NCBI GenBank assembly: GCA_949297715.1
Contig: CASFTJ010000003.1
Coordinates: 1 to 64,000, forward strand
Reading direction: 5' to 3'
Source of the DNA: an uncultured bacterium
GTDB lineage: Bacteria > Cyanobacteriota > Vampirovibrionia > Gastranaerophilales > Gastranaerophilaceae
DNA: 64,000 nucleotides
In this document: piece after piece, positions 8,574 to 16,715 of the stretch
Layout of the letters: each line of letters starts with the position of its first letter
How positions within the stretch are numbered: position 1 is the first letter of the stretch
The notes under the pieces: model-generated
Databases searched by the model: none
The model's input: only the letters and a program-made list of their open reading frames with translations
Told to the model about the DNA's origin: nothing
Position numbers and translations under genes: made by a program

Positions 8574-9527
8574 ATGAATCCCCCTAAATTAGCTATAGTA
8601 GTTCCATGTTATAACGAGGAGCTTTGTATAAAAAATACAGCTGAAAAACTTTCTGAAGTTATTGCTTATTTGTTAGATAAGAAAAAAATCAGCCGAGACA
8701 GCTTTATATATTTTGTTGATGACGGATCAGTGGATAAAACTTGGAATATAATATCATCTTTGCATGCTCAAAATCGGCAAATTAAAGGTCAGAGATTTTT
8801 GAGAAATTTTGGTAATCAAAAGGCAATTTTGGCAGGGTTGGAAGCTGCAAACAGATTTAACTGTGATTGCGCCGTTTCAATAGATGCTGATTTACAACAG
8901 GATGAATGGACTATCGAAAAATTTCTTGATAAATATCAAAAAGGTTATGATGTTGTGTGCGGGATTAGAAATAACCGCAAAACGGATACTTTCTTTAAAA
9001 AGTTTACTGCTCTTTGTTTTTATAAGATGATGAACTTTTTAGGTGCAAATATTCCGGTAAATCATTCTGATTTCAGACTTATAAATCGCAGAGCTTTGAA
9101 TATTTTAAACATGTATAATGAGCGTTATTTATTTTTAAGGGGATTTTTTTACGATGTGGGTTTAAAGACAGCTTATGTGAATTTTGATGTTAAACAGCGT
9201 TATGCGGGAAAATCAAAATTTAATCTGTTTAATTTGAGCGGTCTTGCTCTTAACGGTATAACGTCTTATAGTGTTGTTCCTTTAAGATTAGTGTCACTTT
9301 TAGGGTTTACGATGACGATAGTTGCAACAATTTTAGGAACAATAGCTGTTTGCAATAAAATATTCTTTGCCAATTTCCAGCATGACTGGGTAATTGACCT
9401 TATTTTAAGCTGTTTCTTCGGTGGTATTGAGCTTTTCTGTTTAGGTTCAATCGGAGAATATATAGGGCAGATATTTCTTGAAGTCAAAGGCCGCCCTAGA
9501 TACATTACCGATGTTGAATTAAAGTAA
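8574..9527 (+). CDS. GT2 glycosyltransferase, DPM1/GtrB-like, with two C-terminal helices
   Basis: 317 residues. An N-terminal GT-A domain shows VVPCYNEE, FVDDGSVDKTW (D49/D50) and the metal-binding DADLQQDE near residue 104. Two membrane helices follow near residues 240-265 and 275-300, and the end GEYIGQIFLEVKGRPRY is typical of polyprenyl-phosphate glycosyltransferases (GtrB, ArnC and relatives). The likely reaction is transfer of a sugar from a nucleotide donor to polyprenyl phosphate at the inner membrane. AAAGGAAAA precedes the ATG. It is divergent from the deacetylase gene. Confidence 0.9.
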   Translation: MNPPKLAIVVPCYNEELCIKNTAEKLSEVIAYLLDKKKISRDSFIYFVDDGSVDKTWNIISSLHAQNRQIKGQRFLRNFGNQKAILAGLEAANRFNCDCAVSIDADLQQDEWTIEKFLDKYQKGYDVVCGIRNNRKTDTFFKKFTALCFYKMMNFLGANIPVNHSDFRLINRRALNILNMYNERYLFLRGFFYDVGLKTAYVNFDVKQRYAGKSKFNLFNLSGLALNGITSYSVVPLRLVSLLGFTMTIVATILGTIAVCNKIFFANFQHDWVIDLILSCFFGGIELFCLGSIGEYIGQIFLEVKGRPRYITDVELK

Positions 9528-9541
9528 AAATTTGTTATAAT
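9514..9541 (+). promoter_or_regulatory. Promoter of the six-repeat protein, apparently leaderless
   Basis: TTGAAT, 16 nt, TATAAT ending at 9541; the ATG at 9549 follows 7 nt later with no Shine-Dalgarno. The -35 box lies within the last codons of the GT2 gene. Confidence 0.55.
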
Positions 9542-9548
9542 AAATTTT

Positions 9549-9974
9549 ATGAGAAAAATTTTATTTTTAGTGTTTGCTTTATTATCATTGGCTTATTCGT
9601 CTTGTTTTGCGGGAGATATAAGGTACGGATACAATTCAAGGGGAGATTATGTTCCGATATCTGTTGACGGTCAGAGTGTAAACTACGGATACAATTCCCG
9701 CGGGGATTACGTGCCTATATCTGTAGGGAGTGATAGAATAAATTACGGATATAATTCCAGAGGTGACTACGTACCTACTTCAATCGGCAGTGATAAAATA
9801 GATTACGGATACAATTCCAGAGGCGACTATGTTCCGACTTCTGTTGGCGGTAATCATATCCAATACGGGTATAATCCGAAGGGGAATTATGTTCCGACAG
9901 GAATTGGAGGCCGTCAGATAAATTACGGATATAATTCAAAAGGACAGTTTGTACCTGTGGGTATAAGTAATTAA
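9549..9974 (+). CDS. Secreted protein of six tandem 20-residue repeats
   Basis: 141 residues. A Sec signal peptide (MRKILFLVFALLSLAYSSCFA) is followed directly by six repeats with the consensus I-N-Y-G-Y-N-S-R-G-D-Y-V-P-x-S-V-G-G plus two variable residues; nothing else is present. Repeats 1-4 are nearly identical in the core, and 5 and 6 have drifted (NPKGNYVP, NSKGQFVP). Only the four residues between the cores vary freely. This suggests a small repetitive beta structure or a surface or matrix polymer. I do not recognise a family. It is not clearly part of an operon, having its own likely promoter and the SRP RNA gene downstream. Confidence 0.8.
   Translation: MRKILFLVFALLSLAYSSCFAGDIRYGYNSRGDYVPISVDGQSVNYGYNSRGDYVPISVGSDRINYGYNSRGDYVPTSIGSDKIDYGYNSRGDYVPTSVGGNHIQYGYNPKGNYVPTGIGGRQINYGYNSKGQFVPVGISN
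9618..9971 (+). repeat. Six tandem 60-bp coding repeats
   Basis: Five full 60-bp units and one 54-bp unit, in frame, each coding a YGYNSRGDYVP core. Synonymous differences between units show they have been diverging under selection for the protein sequence, although units 2-4 remain close enough for slippage or recombination. Confidence 0.85.
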
Positions 9975-9980
9975 GAGATT

Positions 9981-10009
9981 TTGCAATTTAATAATGTTTG
10001 ATGTAATAT
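9981..10009 (+). promoter_or_regulatory. SRP RNA promoter
   Basis: TTGCAA, 17 nt, TAATAT; the predicted start, 7-9 nt on, coincides with the first paired base of the SRP RNA. Confidence 0.65.
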
Positions 10010-10017
10010 AAGAATTA

Positions 10018-10278
10018 AGCCGTGCTCCACGGGGAATTGCAATCCCTCGACCGGAAGTTAATGCCGGGTGCAGAGCCTGTTGTGAGGGTTGTGCGGGCGG
10101 GGTAAAAGTTAATATTTTTGTTGATGTTTATAGTCAGGGCGGCGTAAAACTCCGAACCGTGTCAGGATGGAAACATAGCAGCACTAAGGTGACCTTTGCG
10201 GGTGTCTTGATTATAAAAGTAGAAAATATTCTCCGATACTTCCGGCTGCGCAATTCGATAGACAGAGGCACGGCTTTT
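10018..10278 (+). ncRNA. ffs: Signal recognition particle RNA, large type with Alu domain
   Basis: The 5' AGCCGTGC pairs with 3' GCACGGCT at 10268-10275, followed by a T-run. The 5' segment GCCGTGCTCC-ACGGGGA and the 3' segment ATTCGATAGACAGAGGCACGG match the pattern I recall for Bacillus-type large SRP RNA with an Alu domain. Domain IV is at about 10150-10195: GTCAGG at 10161, a three-pair stem with a GAAA loop, then AGCAGC. The RNA scaffolds Ffh for co-translational membrane targeting. The GAAA loop departs from the usual GGAA. Length is about 261 nt, comparable to other large bacterial SRP RNAs (about 265-270 nt). Confidence 0.92.
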
Positions 10279-10387
10279 TATTTGTTCAAAAATAAAACGT
10301 TAAGATTTGCGGTTCCGGCTGGTAATAGAAAAATACACACGACGCCTATGCAGATAATTTCTGCGTTATAAAAATTATCAATATTCA

Positions 10388-11161
10388 CTAATCAGGCAGG
10401 CATTCAAAATAACTTCTTCCGCTCCCGTCGGGGCACATATCCCTGAGTGCATACCACGCACACCCAATACCGTTTGCTTTTTGTTTTGAGGTAAAGCTGC
10501 AAGGATTTCCTTTGCGTTCCTTCAAGAATTCTTCCCCGTACTCTCCATCCTCTATTTCTTCTTCTGTAAAATTTTGAGGCTTATTGGCAAAAGATATAGT
10601 ATCATTATTTTTGTCAATAGTAAAAATAAAAATGTCATGTCCTAATTGATTAGGGCCTTTTTGTCCATTGACATCTACGTTTATATAGAATTTATATTCA
10701 ATGATATTCATGTTAAGGAAGGAACCGTCCGGCATAATATTTGTTTCATAGATTCCCTGCCCTATTCCGGCTAAAGAGCTTATATCTGTTATCTGTAATC
10801 CGTTATATGTTTTTATAATTTCATTTGTGCGGTTTATGTTGTAATGCCTCATGTATGTAGATTTATTTCCTGCTATGTTTACAAAGTTTTGGTAAAAGCC
10901 ATCATAGCATTCTTTAGAGGCATAATATCCGTCAGTTTCATTATACTGTATGCAGAAATCGACAAATTTGTCACTTCCAAGTTGAACTTTTGTTTTCATT
11001 ATTGCTTGTGAGATGACTGATACCGATTTTTTAAACTGGGTTTCAAGGACTTTTCTCCGAAATTTTCCGAGCATTGAAGGAAAAGTCATTGTAGCAACTA
11101 TTCCGATAATCCCCAGTGTTATGAGAACTTCTGCCATTGTAAAAGCTTTTATATGTTTCAT
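10388..11161 (-). CDS. Prepilin-like protein 1
   Basis: 257 residues. The N-terminus KHIKAFTMAEVLITLGIIGIV is a class III prepilin signal: a short basic leader, cleavage expected before FTMAE, Glu at mature position 5, then the hydrophobic spine helix. The globular part contains the phrase GQKGPNQLGHDIFIFTID and ends with a four-Cys pattern (NPCSF, GIGCAWYA, MCPDG, FECLP), probably two disulfides. Prepilin 2 at 53306 has the same GP-N-GHDIFMF phrase and the same Cys pattern. GAGGGAG precedes the ATG. No pilus ATPase or prepilin peptidase gene is in the window. It is divergent from an XRE-type HTH gene. Confidence 0.9.
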   Translation of the reverse strand: MKHIKAFTMAEVLITLGIIGIVATMTFPSMLGKFRRKVLETQFKKSVSVISQAIMKTKVQLGSDKFVDFCIQYNETDGYYASKECYDGFYQNFVNIAGNKSTYMRHYNINRTNEIIKTYNGLQITDISSLAGIGQGIYETNIMPDGSFLNMNIIEYKFYINVDVNGQKGPNQLGHDIFIFTIDKNNDTISFANKPQNFTEEEIEDGEYGEEFLKERKGNPCSFTSKQKANGIGCAWYALRDMCPDGSGRSYFECLPD

Positions 11162-11177
11162 AAAAATTTCTCCCTCT

Positions 11178-11203
11178 TATCTGTTTCCATTTGGAAACAG
11201 ATA
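11178..11203. promoter_or_regulatory. Perfect 26-bp palindrome between prepilin 1 and its HTH gene
   Basis: Arms TATCTGTTTCCA and TGGAAACAGATA with a 2-bp centre, 12 of 12 paired. It covers the predicted transcription start of the prepilin gene and ends just before its ribosome binding site, so it can act as a repressor operator or as an mRNA hairpin. The neighbouring HTH protein is the obvious candidate binder. Confidence 0.75.
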
Positions 11204-11233
11204 TTGAAATTATATAGTTATAATTCATATAAG
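11204..11233 (+). promoter_or_regulatory. Possible promoter of HTH gene 1
   Basis: TTGAAA, 18 nt, TATAAG, overlapping the divergent prepilin promoter. Spacing is slightly long; weak support. Confidence 0.35.
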
Positions 11234-11237
11234 TCAA
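11209..11237 (-). promoter_or_regulatory. Promoter of prepilin 1
   Basis: On the minus strand: TTGACT, 17 nt, TATAAT. Transcription would begin at the edge of the adjacent palindrome. Confidence 0.7.
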
Positions 11238-11249
11238 GTTGGAGTATAA

Positions 11250-11522
11250 ATGCCTGATAACAATGTAGAGCAGGAATATTTATCAGTTTTTGGACAAAAA
11301 CTTAAGAGTTTGAGAGTTAATCTCACTAAGAAGAGTTTAAGACTTTTTTCTTACGAAGCTGATATTCCGTGTGCAACTCTAAGCCGGCTTGAAAACGGCA
11401 CCAGAATTCCTAATATCATTACACTTAAAAAAATAGCATCCGAACTTAATATATCTGTGTCAGAGCTTTTAGAAAAAATAGAATATGAAATGCCCGAGCA
11501 TTTAAAAAACTTTGAGCCTTAG
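11250..11522 (+). CDS. XRE/Cro-CI-type HTH regulator, partner of prepilin 1
   Basis: 90 residues. The helix-turn-helix spans about residues 15-70: FGQKLKSLRVNLTKKSLRLF, then IPCATLSRLENGTRIPNIIT (recognition helix), then LKKIASELNISVSELL. There is no effector domain. TTGGAG lies before the ATG. Divergent from prepilin 1, with a perfect palindrome in the shared region; I infer that it regulates that gene and perhaps itself. The same arrangement occurs twice more in this window. Confidence 0.88.
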   Translation: MPDNNVEQEYLSVFGQKLKSLRVNLTKKSLRLFSYEADIPCATLSRLENGTRIPNIITLKKIASELNISVSELLEKIEYEMPEHLKNFEP

Positions 11523-11597
11523 CTTTTAATATTCCACATCTGGGTAATGTTTTTAAATTTCTTTAAAGATATTTTAGAACCAGAAAGGAGATGAAAG

Positions 11598-11993
11598 ATG
11601 ACACAAAGGTTAGAACTTTACAGGTGCAGTGTCTGTGGCAACCTTGTTCAGGTTATTCTGGAAGGACAGGGTGAACTTGTTTGCTGCGGCGAGCCTATGA
11701 AGCTTTTGAAGCCACAAAAAGATGATGAAAACAAAACCGAAAAACATGTTCCTGTTTTCATAAAAGATGAAAGCGGAAATGAAATTATTGCCGTCGGGTC
11801 TATACCGCATCCTATGGAAGAAAATCACTATATAATGTTTATAGAGGCAATTTCCAAAGATAAAAATAAATTAGAACTCAGGTATTTATACCCCGGTGAA
11901 GATGCAAAATTTCTTTTAAAAGATGCTGAAGCAATTTTATCAGCATTAGAATACTGTAATTTGCACGGGTTATGGGAGGGAAAACGTGATTAG
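11598..11993 (+). CDS. dfx: Desulfoferrodoxin (superoxide reductase)
   Basis: 131 residues. The N-terminal desulforedoxin domain has all four Fe ligands (C10, C13, C29, C30). The catalytic neelaredoxin domain shows EKHVP (H50), HP (H71), H77, and CNLHG (C120, H123), the four His plus one Cys of the SOR centre. It reduces superoxide to peroxide in the cytoplasm without making oxygen, as anaerobes require. A strong AAAGGAGATG ribosome binding site precedes the ATG. It overlaps the ferritin gene by 8 bases: an oxidative-stress and iron-storage operon. Confidence 0.95.
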   Translation: MTQRLELYRCSVCGNLVQVILEGQGELVCCGEPMKLLKPQKDDENKTEKHVPVFIKDESGNEIIAVGSIPHPMEENHYIMFIEAISKDKNKLELRYLYPGEDAKFLLKDAEAILSALEYCNLHGLWEGKRD

Positions 11994-12498
11994 TGAAAAA
12001 ATTCAAAACATACTTAACGAGCAGATTAATAAAGAATTTTATTCAGCTTATTTGTATCTTGCTATGTCTGCACATTTTGACGAAATGGGCCTTAAAGGTT
12101 TTGCTGACTGGACAAAAATTCAGGCACGCGAAGAGGTAGACCATGGAATGATTCTTTTTGATTACATTATAGAGCGTCAGGGGAGAGTTTCATTAAAGCA
12201 GATAGAAATGCCTGAAGAAAATTTCGGTAATCCTTTAGAAGTATTTGAAAAAATATACTCGCATGAAAAATACGTAACTGATAGCATAAACTGTGTTGCA
12301 AATATGACAGATGAAGAATGCGATTTGGCGACAAGATACTTTATAAATTGGTATATATCCGAGCAGGTTGAAGAAGAGGCAAATGTTGACGATATTATAA
12401 AGAAACTTAAAATTTTTGGTTCTGAAAAGGCTGCTTTGTACCATCTTGATAAAGAACTGGGGAACCGAGAGTATAAACCACACAGTTACAATTCATAA
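11986..12498 (+). CDS. ftnA: Non-haem ferritin
   Basis: 170 residues, typical length for bacterial FtnA. NKEFYSAYLYLAMSAHFDEMG carries E17, and AREEVDHG carries E50 and H53 of the ferroxidase centre; the four-helix pattern continues to HLDKELGNREY. The start is GTG at 11986, with GGGAGGGAAAA upstream and the start lying inside the end of dfx. It oxidises and stores iron. Co-expression with superoxide reductase would remove both superoxide and the free Fe(II) that feeds Fenton chemistry. Confidence 0.95.
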   Translation: MISEKIQNILNEQINKEFYSAYLYLAMSAHFDEMGLKGFADWTKIQAREEVDHGMILFDYIIERQGRVSLKQIEMPEENFGNPLEVFEKIYSHEKYVTDSINCVANMTDEECDLATRYFINWYISEQVEEEANVDDIIKKLKIFGSEKAALYHLDKELGNREYKPHSYNS

Positions 12499-12525
12499 AA
12501 ATTTTAAAGCGCTTTAAGTTTACAG

Positions 12526-12554
12526 GCGGAAAAGTTAAAATATAACTTTTCCGC
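12526..12554 (+). terminator. Hairpin after dfx-ftn
   Basis: Perfect 11-bp arms GCGGAAAAGTT and AACTTTTCCGC around a 7-nt loop. No long T-run follows, so intrinsic termination is plausible but not certain. Confidence 0.55.
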
Positions 12555-12575
12555 TCTTAGTATGTTCTTAACAAA

Positions 12576-12604
12576 TTGCGCAGTTTTAATAAAAAATATA
12601 TAAT
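12576..12604 (+). promoter_or_regulatory. Promoter of the FlhA-like gene
   Basis: TTGCGC, 17 nt, TATAAT; the ATG is at 12632. Confidence 0.6.
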
Positions 12605-12631
12605 TAGTCAGACGTATATACTGGAATTTTA

Positions 12632-14410
12632 ATGAGTAGAGATTTTAATTATAAAGATTATGTAAATATGCTTCGATTTCAAATTGGCGGAGGCTGTCCT
12701 GACTATTTTGATGAAGCAATTGAAAAATATGTTCGCAAGCAGGTTTATGATAAGACCACAGATGTTGCAAAAAAGCTTTATCAGAATCCATCTGTTAAAA
12801 TTGAAGCTTGTGAAATAATTACCAAAACGATAGCAGAATGGACTTTTTATAAAATAATAGACTTAATATATGGAGATATTCCGATTGAGTTTCATGACGC
12901 AATAATTAACAAAATAAACAATTCTATATTTGAATATCTTGTAGAGCAGAATAAAGTTGAAGAGTTAACGGAAGAAAACATAAAAATGAGCAGTTGTGTT
13001 CATGCCGTAACAGAAATTGTAAAATCGACTTACCGTGCAGAACTAAGCAAATTATATTCGGACAAAAAGATTGACAGAGCTATGTATACTTTTGCTCTTG
13101 CGCAGTCATACAAAGAGGTAGAACAAAATAATTTGCAGAAAGAACTTTCAAAAGAAGTGAAGAAGGACATTGTTTCCTGCTTAGAGCGAAAAAGCGTATT
13201 TTTAAATAACGTAAAAAAATGGATTAAGTTGCATAGTTTGAGGTTTATATTTTATTGTTTATCATTTTTGCCGTTAGGGTATTTAGCCGTAATTTCCGTA
13301 AAATTAACAGAACCTAATCCGTTGTATTTGAAAATCGTTTTAGTCTTTTATTTAGGGTTGATGATAGCAGCTCTGGCGGATACCTTATCAATAATAATGA
13401 ATTATGATTATTCTTTTTTAGGATGGTTAGTCAGTTCTTTAAAGTCAAATAAAAAAGAAAATGAAGATGAAATTGACGAAGTTTATTTAAACGGTCCAAA
13501 CGAAATGTACCAAAGGCTTGGTGTAGATGTTCTATCAATAAGATTCGGAACTGATTTTTTGGACTTGGCAGATCCTGATGCGGATAATTGTATTCTTCCG
13601 ATGATATCAAAGTTAAGAACAGAATTAACTGATACTCTCGGGTATATAATTCCTAGTATAAGATGTATGGATGATACATCTTATAAGCCAAATGAGTTTG
13701 GAATTTATGTAAGAAATGTAAGGCGAGTTAAAATTTTTGCAGACTTTGGGCGTTCTAATGTTGAGATTACAGAACTTATAAGAAAAAATTTAAGGGCATG
13801 TTGCATAAAATATGCTAACGAGATAATAACTCGTACCGATATTTTAAAGATTATGACACTTGTAGAGAGCGAAAATCCAACACTTGTTAATGATTTAATT
13901 CCGACAATGATTTCAGCTGTAGATTTAAGAAGAATATTTGTGGCGCTTGTACAGGAAGAAATACCTATTAAAGATGTAATTTTAATTTTCGAAAGGTTAT
14001 GTGAATTTGCAAGGCTAAATACGAGTCCGAATGTATTGGTAGAGAGGCTGAGAGCCGAGATGGCGCCTCAGATTTGCGATAAATACTCAATCAAAACCGA
14101 TAACAAAACAGTTTTGTATACAGCATTATTAAGTCCCGAGCTTGAGAATAAACTTCTTAATTCAGTTAGTGTGACGGATTTTTGCAGTTTTTTCAAGCTT
14201 GAAGCTTATGAGCTCGAGAATGTTGTAACTTCCGTTTTAGAGAAACTTAATAAACTTGATGGATACAGAAACGATGTGGTTCTTTTGGTTTCTCCCAAAA
14301 TAAGAAAACCTCTGTTTGATATTTTGTCAAAGCATATAGATAATATAAGAGTGATGTCATTTGGCGAATTATCTCAAGATATTGAAGTAGAAGAATTGTG
14401 CGTGATTTAA
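12632..14410 (+). CDS. FlhA-like export-gate cytoplasmic domain on a two-helix anchor
   Basis: 592 residues. Residues 1-200 are helical and unrecognised. Two membrane helices lie near 204-223 and 232-256. Residues about 290-592 read like the cytoplasmic domain of FlhA/SctV (FHIPEP): a start like LGVDVLSIRFGTDFLDLAD, then SKLRTELTDTLGYIIPSIR, KPNEFGIYVRNV, the stretch TRTDILKIMTLVESENPTLV / DLIPTMISAVDLRRIFVALV / EEIPIKDVILIFE, and the close LLVSPKIRKPLFDILSKH / RVMSFGEL. True FlhA has eight N-terminal helices and about 690 residues; here that membrane half is missing. No other flagellar or type III gene is nearby. It precedes a two-component system. The similarity is read by eye, and I rate it strong over the last 300 residues. 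Confidence 0.8.
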   Translation: MSRDFNYKDYVNMLRFQIGGGCPDYFDEAIEKYVRKQVYDKTTDVAKKLYQNPSVKIEACEIITKTIAEWTFYKIIDLIYGDIPIEFHDAIINKINNSIFEYLVEQNKVEELTEENIKMSSCVHAVTEIVKSTYRAELSKLYSDKKIDRAMYTFALAQSYKEVEQNNLQKELSKEVKKDIVSCLERKSVFLNNVKKWIKLHSLRFIFYCLSFLPLGYLAVISVKLTEPNPLYLKIVLVFYLGLMIAALADTLSIIMNYDYSFLGWLVSSLKSNKKENEDEIDEVYLNGPNEMYQRLGVDVLSIRFGTDFLDLADPDADNCILPMISKLRTELTDTLGYIIPSIRCMDDTSYKPNEFGIYVRNVRRVKIFADFGRSNVEITELIRKNLRACCIKYANEIITRTDILKIMTLVESENPTLVNDLIPTMISAVDLRRIFVALVQEEIPIKDVILIFERLCEFARLNTSPNVLVERLRAEMAPQICDKYSIKTDNKTVLYTALLSPELENKLLNSVSVTDFCSFFKLEAYELENVVTSVLEKLNKLDGYRNDVVLLVSPKIRKPLFDILSKHIDNIRVMSFGELSQDIEVEELCVI

Positions 14411-14432
14411 TTATTGCGAATTTGTAACCAAT

Positions 14433-14461
14433 TTGTCTGTAATGACAAAATACTTTATTAT
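14433..14461 (+). promoter_or_regulatory. Promoter of the kinase gene, apparently leaderless
   Basis: TTGTCT, 17 nt, TATTAT ending at 14461; the ATG at 14471 follows 9 nt later without a Shine-Dalgarno. Confidence 0.5.
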
Positions 14462-14470
14462 GTATATGTT

Positions 14471-16057
14471 ATGGAAAATTCCGGAATAATAGTAGTAGAT
14501 GATGAAAAAATGGTTACCTCAGCATTCAGGACATTATTTGCTGTAGAGGGAATAAAGGGCGGTGCGTTTTTTAATTCGCCTAAAGAAGCTCTTGAATATA
14601 TGCAAAAAGAAGCTCCTGATTTAATAATTTCAGACTTTTTAATGCCTGAAATGAACGGTTTGGAATTTTTGCGCAAGGCAAAGAAAATGTACCCCGAAAC
14701 AAGCATGATACTTTTGACCGGATATGCTGATAAAGAAAACGCAATTCGAGCCATCAATGAAGTCGGGCTTTATAAATATATCGAAAAGCCTTGGGATAAC
14801 GATGATTTGTTAATGAATATTCGTAACGGAATAGAAAGAAGCCATCTTTTAAGTGATTTAAGGCAAAAAATTGCAGAATTGGAAGAAGCTAAAAAACAGC
14901 TTGAGATTTATTCAAACGATTTGGAAAGGCTTGTAGCAGAAAGAACACACGATTTATCTCAAGCCAACCAGAAATTAAGCGGGATTATCAATCACTGTGC
15001 TGACGGGATAATAATTCTAAATGGCGAAGGCAAAATTGAGCAGATAAATCCGGCATGTGAAAATATGACAGGAGTTGACGGCGGTGCAATTATCGGCAAG
15101 CTTTTCACTCAATTTGTCAAAGGCTGCAAGCGAGATATGATTTCTGATAACGGCGGTTTATTCGGGTTAAATTCTGATAATTCTGAAATTTTATTAAAAG
15201 ACTGTTCGGTTGTTAATTCTCTAAGCGGAGCTCAGACGCCTGTCGAAATAAATCTTGCGGCAATAAGTGATGATAATACTGATTTACCTGAAAAGTATGT
15301 CGGAGTAATAAGGGATGTAACAACCCAAAAAGAAACCGAGCGTTTAAGAGATGATTTTATAGCAACTCTGACTCACGATTTAAGAACTCCGCTGCTTGCT
15401 GCAATTCAGACTTTAAAATTCTTTCTTGACGGTTCATTGGGCGATTTGGATGAAAAGCAAAAAGTGCTTTTATCAACTATGCTTCAAAGTAACGAGGATT
15501 TGCTGGGGCTTGTAAATGCGTTACTGGAAGTTTACAGGTTTGACAGCGGAAAGCTTGAGCTTTGCAAGACTGTGTTTGCACCGAGAACTCTTGTGGAACA
15601 GTGCATTGAAGAATTAATGCCGCTTACAAAAAGTAAGAATATATCTCTGGAATTGGATTGTGAATTTGATGAAAGGCTTGAAATTACAGCAGATAAAGCT
15701 GAATTGAAGCGAGTAATCACAAATTTGTGCGGTAATGCCGTAAATTATACAAACAAAGAAGGTCATATAAAAATAATTTTGAAAGCCCAAGCCGGAGATT
15801 TAATCTTTTCAGTAGAGGATAACGGAAACGGCATACCAAAATCAGATATTCCGCAATTATTCACAAGATTTTCTCAAGGGACAAGCCGGAAACGTTCAAC
15901 GGGAACAGGTTTAGGATTGTACCTTTCACGTCAGATAATAGAGGCTCATGGCGGTAAAATCTGGGTGGAGAGCAAAATTAATAAAGGAAGTGAATTTACC
16001 TTCCTTTTAACAGATGTTGTAAAATCAAACGAAGAAAGACAGGTTGTAAATGGTTAG
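14471..16057 (+). CDS. Receiver-PAS-histidine kinase hybrid
   Basis: 528 residues from the ATG at 14471; the in-frame TTG at 14414 would add 19 unlikely residues. Order: N-terminal receiver domain (IIVVDDEK, phospho-acceptor D55 in ISDFLMPEMNG, EKPW lysine), a coiled coil (residues ~120-165, ending in ERLVAERTHDL), PAS (~170-285), HisKA with H302 in TLTHDLRTP, and HATPase with NLCGNAVNYT, DNGNGIP and GTGLGLYLSRQI. There is no membrane segment, so the kinase is cytoplasmic and takes input through its receiver and PAS. It overlaps the response regulator gene by 8 bases. Position after the FlhA-like gene suggests functional linkage. Confidence 0.9.
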   Translation: MENSGIIVVDDEKMVTSAFRTLFAVEGIKGGAFFNSPKEALEYMQKEAPDLIISDFLMPEMNGLEFLRKAKKMYPETSMILLTGYADKENAIRAINEVGLYKYIEKPWDNDDLLMNIRNGIERSHLLSDLRQKIAELEEAKKQLEIYSNDLERLVAERTHDLSQANQKLSGIINHCADGIIILNGEGKIEQINPACENMTGVDGGAIIGKLFTQFVKGCKRDMISDNGGLFGLNSDNSEILLKDCSVVNSLSGAQTPVEINLAAISDDNTDLPEKYVGVIRDVTTQKETERLRDDFIATLTHDLRTPLLAAIQTLKFFLDGSLGDLDEKQKVLLSTMLQSNEDLLGLVNALLEVYRFDSGKLELCKTVFAPRTLVEQCIEELMPLTKSKNISLELDCEFDERLEITADKAELKRVITNLCGNAVNYTNKEGHIKIILKAQAGDLIFSVEDNGNGIPKSDIPQLFTRFSQGTSRKRSTGTGLGLYLSRQIIEAHGGKIWVESKINKGSEFTFLLTDVVKSNEERQVVNG

Positions 16058-16715
16058 GGTTTTGATAGTTGAAGATCACGATATGGCTCGGATGGGGCTT
16101 TCAGTAATCTTAAGCAAAAATCCGAATATAGAAATTGCCGATATGGCATCAGACGGTCAAGAGGGAGTAGATAAGGCATTATCTTTAGAGCCTGATGTTG
16201 TCATAATGGATATCGGGCTTCCGACCATTGACGGGATTGAAGCTACAAAAAAAATTAAACTTGCCAATTCGAGGATTAAAGTTTTAATGTATACTTCAAG
16301 AGAAGATGAAGATGACATTTTTGATTCATTTCAAGCTGGAGCGGACGGTTATATAACAAAAGGAGCAACTTCAGAACAAACTGTTTCGGCGGTTTTAGCG
16401 GTAAGTGAAGGGGCAGGGTGGCTTGATCCCGCTATAGCTAAAGTTGTTTTGACAAACGTAAGAAGAAACACTCAGCCGCAGCAAAGGCGAGGGGAAATTA
16501 ATTATAAGTTAGGCAAAAACTTGTACGGATTAACGGAAAGAGAGATGGAAGTTTTGGCATTGATAGTTGACGGGCTTACAAACCCGCAAATTGCAGACAA
16601 ACTTGTGATTACTATTTCTACTACCAAAACTCATGTGCACAGTATTCTGCAAAAACTATATGTAGGTTCACGCGCTAAAGCCATAGCAACCGCAATGAAG
16701 GAAGGGCTTGTTTAA
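16050..16715 (+). CDS. NarL/FixJ-family response regulator
   Basis: 221 residues. Receiver domain: VLIVEDHD at residues 4-11, D54 in VIMDIGLPTIDG, and the switch residue in LMYTSRED. LuxR-type HTH near residues 155-215: LTEREMEVLALIVDGLTNPQIA, TISTTKTHVHSILQKL. It starts inside the end of the kinase gene, so this is presumably its cognate partner. Its stop overlaps the next ATG (TAATG), extending the operon to the periplasmic protein gene. Confidence 0.93.
   Translation: MVRVLIVEDHDMARMGLSVILSKNPNIEIADMASDGQEGVDKALSLEPDVVIMDIGLPTIDGIEATKKIKLANSRIKVLMYTSREDEDDIFDSFQAGADGYITKGATSEQTVSAVLAVSEGAGWLDPAIAKVVLTNVRRNTQPQQRRGEINYKLGKNLYGLTEREMEVLALIVDGLTNPQIADKLVITISTTKTHVHSILQKLYVGSRAKAIATAMKEGLV

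Noticed and set aside
9618-9971. CRISPR-like array
   Set aside because: The 60-bp repeats are in-frame coding units without distinct spacers; the same applies to 57685-57852.
10028-10080. FMN-riboswitch-like GGGGAA...CGACCGG text
   Set aside because: The resemblance is superficial; the ends pair as SRP RNA and domain IV is present. No riboflavin gene follows.
10159-10371. 70-codon open frame on the plus strand
   Set aside because: It lies mostly within the SRP RNA, and its sequence is explained by that RNA's conserved parts.
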